Origin: Streptomyces albipurpureus
Lineage (GTDB): Bacteria > Actinomycetota > Actinomycetes > Streptomycetales > Streptomycetaceae
DNA length: 43,761 bases
Direction: 5' to 3'
Assembly: GCF_023701525.1 (NCBI RefSeq)
Contig: NZ_JAMQAW010000009.1
Location: 157,268 to 201,028, forward strand
The notes beneath the pieces were generated by a model. That model worked only from the letters and a program-made list of their open reading frames with translations, ran no database searches and was not told the DNA's origin. This document shows positions 41,327 to 43,761 of this stretch, piece after piece. Numbering within the stretch: the first letter of the stretch is position 1; each line of letters begins with the position of its first letter. Position numbers and translations under genes: made by a program.

Positions 41327-43078
41327 ATGCGCTTCGTCACGCGCGCTCAATGGGGCGCTCAACCGGCTCGGGAGAGCCAGAAGCCACTGCCGTCGCCGCG
41401 CGGTGTGAAGGTGCATTACCTCGGAGCCTTCTACCGCGGTCGTGAGCACCACGAGTGCGCCGGCCACATGCGACACGTCCAGTCGGACCACCTGAACAAC
41501 AAGGAGGAGGACTACTTCGACATCGCGTACAACCTCGGTGTCTGCCAGCACGGCTACGTGTTCGAAGGGAGGGGCGCCGGGAACCAAAGCGCAGCGAATG
41601 GCGGGACGCAGTTGAACCGCGACCATGTAGCGGTACTCACGTTCCTCGGGAACACCGGGATCACCCAGCCGACTCAGTCTCAGATCACCGGCATCCAGGA
41701 CGCCATCGCCTACCTTCGACGCAACGGCGCGGGAAACGAGATCCGCGGCCATCGGGACGGCTTCGCGACCCTGTGTCCGGGAAACACGATGTACGCCCTC
41801 GTCCAAAACGGAACCCTCGACCCCGGCACCCTGTATGACGGCGGAACACACACCGTCGCAGTCAACGAAACACTCGGAGAAATCAGCCTCAAGTACAACG
41901 TCCCACGCTCGTACATCATCGCCGTCAACAGGCTGCAGTCCCCCTACAACCTCATCGTCGGACAGCAGCTCACCGTCCCTGCCCGCGGAGTCCCCCTCGG
42001 TCAGGACGTACCCGGGGGAGGAGACAACGGCGGAGAAGAGCCGCCCCCGGCCGGATACGTCGCGTTTCCCGGAACCGAATGGTTCAAAGCCCTGCCCTAC
42101 AGCCCCATCGTCACCGCGCTGGGTCGGCGACTGGTCGCGGAAGGCTGCGGTACCTACACCACCGGCCCCGGCCCGCAGTGGACCGACACCGACCGCGCCT
42201 CATACACAAAGTGGCAGCAGAAGCTCGGCTACACGGGCACCGCGGCAGACGGCTGGCCCGGCAAAACCACCTGGAACCAGCTCAAGGTCCCTGACGAAGG
42301 CATCACGCCTGTGCCCGTGGACTACGAACCCTTCCCCGGCGCGGAATGGTTCCAGACCAACCCGAACAGCCCGATCATCATCGAAATGGGCAAGCGTCTG
42401 GTGGCGGAAGGCTGCGGTACCTACACCACCGGCCCCGGCCCGCAGTGGACTGAGGCTGATCGTCTCTCCTACCAGAACTGGCAGCAGAAGCTCGGCTACA
42501 CGGGCACCGCGGCAGACGGCTGGCCCGGTGCAACAACCTGGTACGAACTGCGCGTCCCGAGGGTAACGCCGGTGGAATACGAGCCCTACCCCGGGCCTGA
42601 ATGGTTCCAGACCAACCCGTCCAGCCCGATCATCACGGCTATGGGCAGGCGCTTGGTGGCGGAAGGCTGTGGCGTCTATACGGGTGGTCCTGGTCCGCAG
42701 TGGACTGAGGCTGATCGTCTCTCGTACCAGAAGTGGCAGCAGAAGCTCGGCTACACGGGCACCGCGGCAGACGGCTGGCCCGGCAAAACCACCTGGGACC
42801 AACTCAAGGTCCCACGACAGACACCAGTCCAGCTCGAACCCTTCCCGAGCGCCGCATGGTTCCAGACCAACCCGTCCAGCCCGATCATCACGGCTATGGG
42901 CAAGCGCCTGGTCGCGGAAGGCTGCGGCGACTACGAACACAGCCCTGGTCCGCAGTGGACTGAGGCTGATCGTCTCTCCTACCAGAACTGGCAGCAGAAG
43001 CTCGGCTACACGGGCACCGCGGCAGACGGCTGGCCCGGCAAAACCACCTGGGACCAACTAAAGGTCCCACGGAGCTGA
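41327..43078 (+). CDS. phage-type endolysin: amidase, LysM and four cell-wall-binding repeats
   Basis: 583 residues. Residues 1-165 are a PGRP/amidase_2 N-acetylmuramoyl-L-alanine amidase with zinc ligands H30, H142 (RGHRD) and C150 (LCPG), and Y68 in DIAYN. A LysM domain spans about 173-219 (TVAVNETLGEISLKYNV). After a Gly/Pro linker come four peptidoglycan-binding repeats of about 78 residues (246-322, 334-411, 418-496, 506-582), each with the motifs SPI, RLVAEGCG, GPGPQW, WQQKLGYTG and DGWPG, common in Streptomyces-phage lysins. There is no signal peptide, so it would need a holin to reach the wall; a holin-like gene follows. ATG at 41327 has AAGGAGA at 6-nt spacing. SOS-like boxes lie upstream, a terminator downstream. 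Confidence 0.92.
   Translation: MRFVTRAQWGAQPARESQKPLPSPRGVKVHYLGAFYRGREHHECAGHMRHVQSDHLNNKEEDYFDIAYNLGVCQHGYVFEGRGAGNQSAANGGTQLNRDHVAVLTFLGNTGITQPTQSQITGIQDAIAYLRRNGAGNEIRGHRDGFATLCPGNTMYALVQNGTLDPGTLYDGGTHTVAVNETLGEISLKYNVPRSYIIAVNRLQSPYNLIVGQQLTVPARGVPLGQDVPGGGDNGGEEPPPAGYVAFPGTEWFKALPYSPIVTALGRRLVAEGCGTYTTGPGPQWTDTDRASYTKWQQKLGYTGTAADGWPGKTTWNQLKVPDEGITPVPVDYEPFPGAEWFQTNPNSPIIIEMGKRLVAEGCGTYTTGPGPQWTEADRLSYQNWQQKLGYTGTAADGWPGATTWYELRVPRVTPVEYEPYPGPEWFQTNPSSPIITAMGRRLVAEGCGVYTGGPGPQWTEADRLSYQKWQQKLGYTGTAADGWPGKTTWDQLKVPRQTPVQLEPFPSAAWFQTNPSSPIITAMGKRLVAEGCGDYEHSPGPQWTEADRLSYQNWQQKLGYTGTAADGWPGKTTWDQLKVPRS
42212..43051. repeat. four near-identical direct repeats in the endolysin gene
   Basis: A 63-bp block beginning TGGCAGCAGAAGCTCGGC occurs at 42212-42274, 42479-42541, 42734-42796 and 42989-43051. 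Three copies are virtually identical in DNA and the second differs only at its end. Repeat periods are 267, 255 and 255 bp. Other blocks in each unit are more diverged. Confidence 0.85.
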
Positions 43079-43090
43079 CAGCTCACAACT

Positions 43091-43121
43091 GGGGCGGCGG
43101 CAGTGGAAGTGCCGCCGCCCC
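43091..43121. terminator. terminator hairpin after the endolysin gene
   Basis: GGGGCGGCGGCA and TGCCGCCGCCCC form a perfect 12-bp stem with a 7-nt loop, 13 bp past the stop codon. It may limit read-through to the holin-like gene, which lies 200 bp on. Confidence 0.75.
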
Positions 43122-43282
43122 AGGACGAGCCGTCAAGGTCTCCCTCAACAAAGACACCGTACGCCCCGCAGGTAAAGCTCCACCTTTAGCAAGGGAAAAG
43201 AGAGAGGAAACTCCCGACCGGAAAGTGGAGACCCACTGTCCTCGTGTCCCGGACCGACACTGGCGCGCACAGAGGTGACTGA

Positions 43283-43543
43283 ATGACACTCAAGGAGGGC
43301 CCTGACACCAGCACACCGATCGAGCTCGAACGCCTCCGCCGATCCATCGACGTCGGATTCGCCACGACACGCGGCGACTTGGCACTCCTGCTCCAGCGGG
43401 CCGATCAGACAGACAGAACCCTCAGCGATCACGAGGAGCGTCTAGACGCTCTTGAGCGGAACCGCTGGCCTCTACCATCCCTTGCCGCAGTAGCATCCTG
43501 CACTGCACTGGCGGTAGCTCTCTGGCAAGCCGGAGGCCAATAG
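43283..43543 (+). CDS. small holin-like protein (coiled coil plus one helix)
   Basis: 86 residues. A charged helical region (about 18-60, heptad-like with LERLRRSIDV and DHEERLDALERN) precedes one transmembrane helix (66-83). This is the pattern of small proteins encoded after endolysins in Streptomyces phages, candidate holins or holin helpers. AGAGGTGA precedes the ATG at 43283 at 4-nt spacing. With the endolysin it would form a lysis module. The holin role is inferred from position and topology, not from a named family. Confidence 0.6.
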   Translation: MTLKEGPDTSTPIELERLRRSIDVGFATTRGDLALLLQRADQTDRTLSDHEERLDALERNRWPLPSLAAVASCTALAVALWQAGGQ

Positions 43544-43761
43544 CCCACGCGGCCCGGGACCCCGCTTGTCCACCAGGCAGGGTCTCGTGCCCGCTCAGTC
43601 GTCGGTGGCCAAGCACACACAGGCTGGTTGGACACCAATGAAGTCGCGTGGCCGTGCGGCCTTGCGACCAAGCCCGGAAACGTGAGCAAGAGGCACAAGC
43701 ACTGTAAGAAATAGGGGTACGGCGGCCTCTCGGTCGCTAGGTCCCATGACCTGCTGGTGGC

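Overview
The window comes from a high-GC actinobacterium, almost certainly a Streptomyces chromosome. GC is very high with GC-rich third codon positions, GTG and TTG starts with GGAGG-type ribosome binding sites are frequent, and the families are typical of the genus: a PhoX-type phosphatase with a twin-arginine signal, a MerR-PP2C protein, the CE1758/CE1759 LLM duo, an XRE regulator beside cutA, and proline- and alanine-rich surface proteins. I see no rRNA, tRNA, CRISPR array, transposase or integrase.

Layout. 0.1-4 kb: metG on the minus strand, divergent from an OmpR-type response regulator and its histidine kinase. 4-9.3 kb: a TerF-like von Willebrand A protein, a divergent PhoX phosphatase behind a PHO-box-like sequence, and an S4-domain RNA-binding protein. 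9.5-13.4 kb: an endonuclease/exonuclease/phosphatase-fold (EEP) membrane protein, two membrane proteins and an NADPH-dependent FMN reductase. 13.8-17.2 kb: a DrrA/DrrB-like ABC exporter and a MerR-PP2C fusion with a MerR-type promoter. 17.2-22.6 kb: a large STAND-type ATPase and the LLM monooxygenase/FMN reductase pair behind a palindromic operator. 22.9-30 kb: envelope and surface genes, namely a DUF4239 protein, a Thr-Pro-repeat protein, a small membrane protein, CorA, and a secreted protein built of seven four-cysteine modules.

30-33.5 kb is a compositionally different accessory patch: cutA, a lower-GC XRE/TPR regulator, two translationally coupled paralogues carrying a repeated C-x5-H-x3-H motif, and a short hypothetical protein. 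33.6-37.3 kb returns to core-like membrane proteins (a ClC channel, a paralogue of the 10.9 kb protein, a DUF7144-like protein). 37.3-41.1 kb is loosely packed, with small hypothetical genes, a possible frameshifted relic and a second EEP protein.

41.2-43.5 kb carries a phage-type lysis cassette: a signal-less amidase endolysin with LysM and four cell-wall-binding repeats, then a small holin-like protein. Two tandem sequences resembling the actinobacterial LexA (SOS) box lie just upstream, with no phage structural genes in view. This possible damage-inducible lysis module is the most interesting hypothesis in the window. Next come the cysteine-module secreted protein, the C-x5-H-x3-H pair, the MerR-PP2C gene with a possible internal translation start, and the PHO box in front of phoX. 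Function calls rest on sequence reading and memory of the families; no searches were run.
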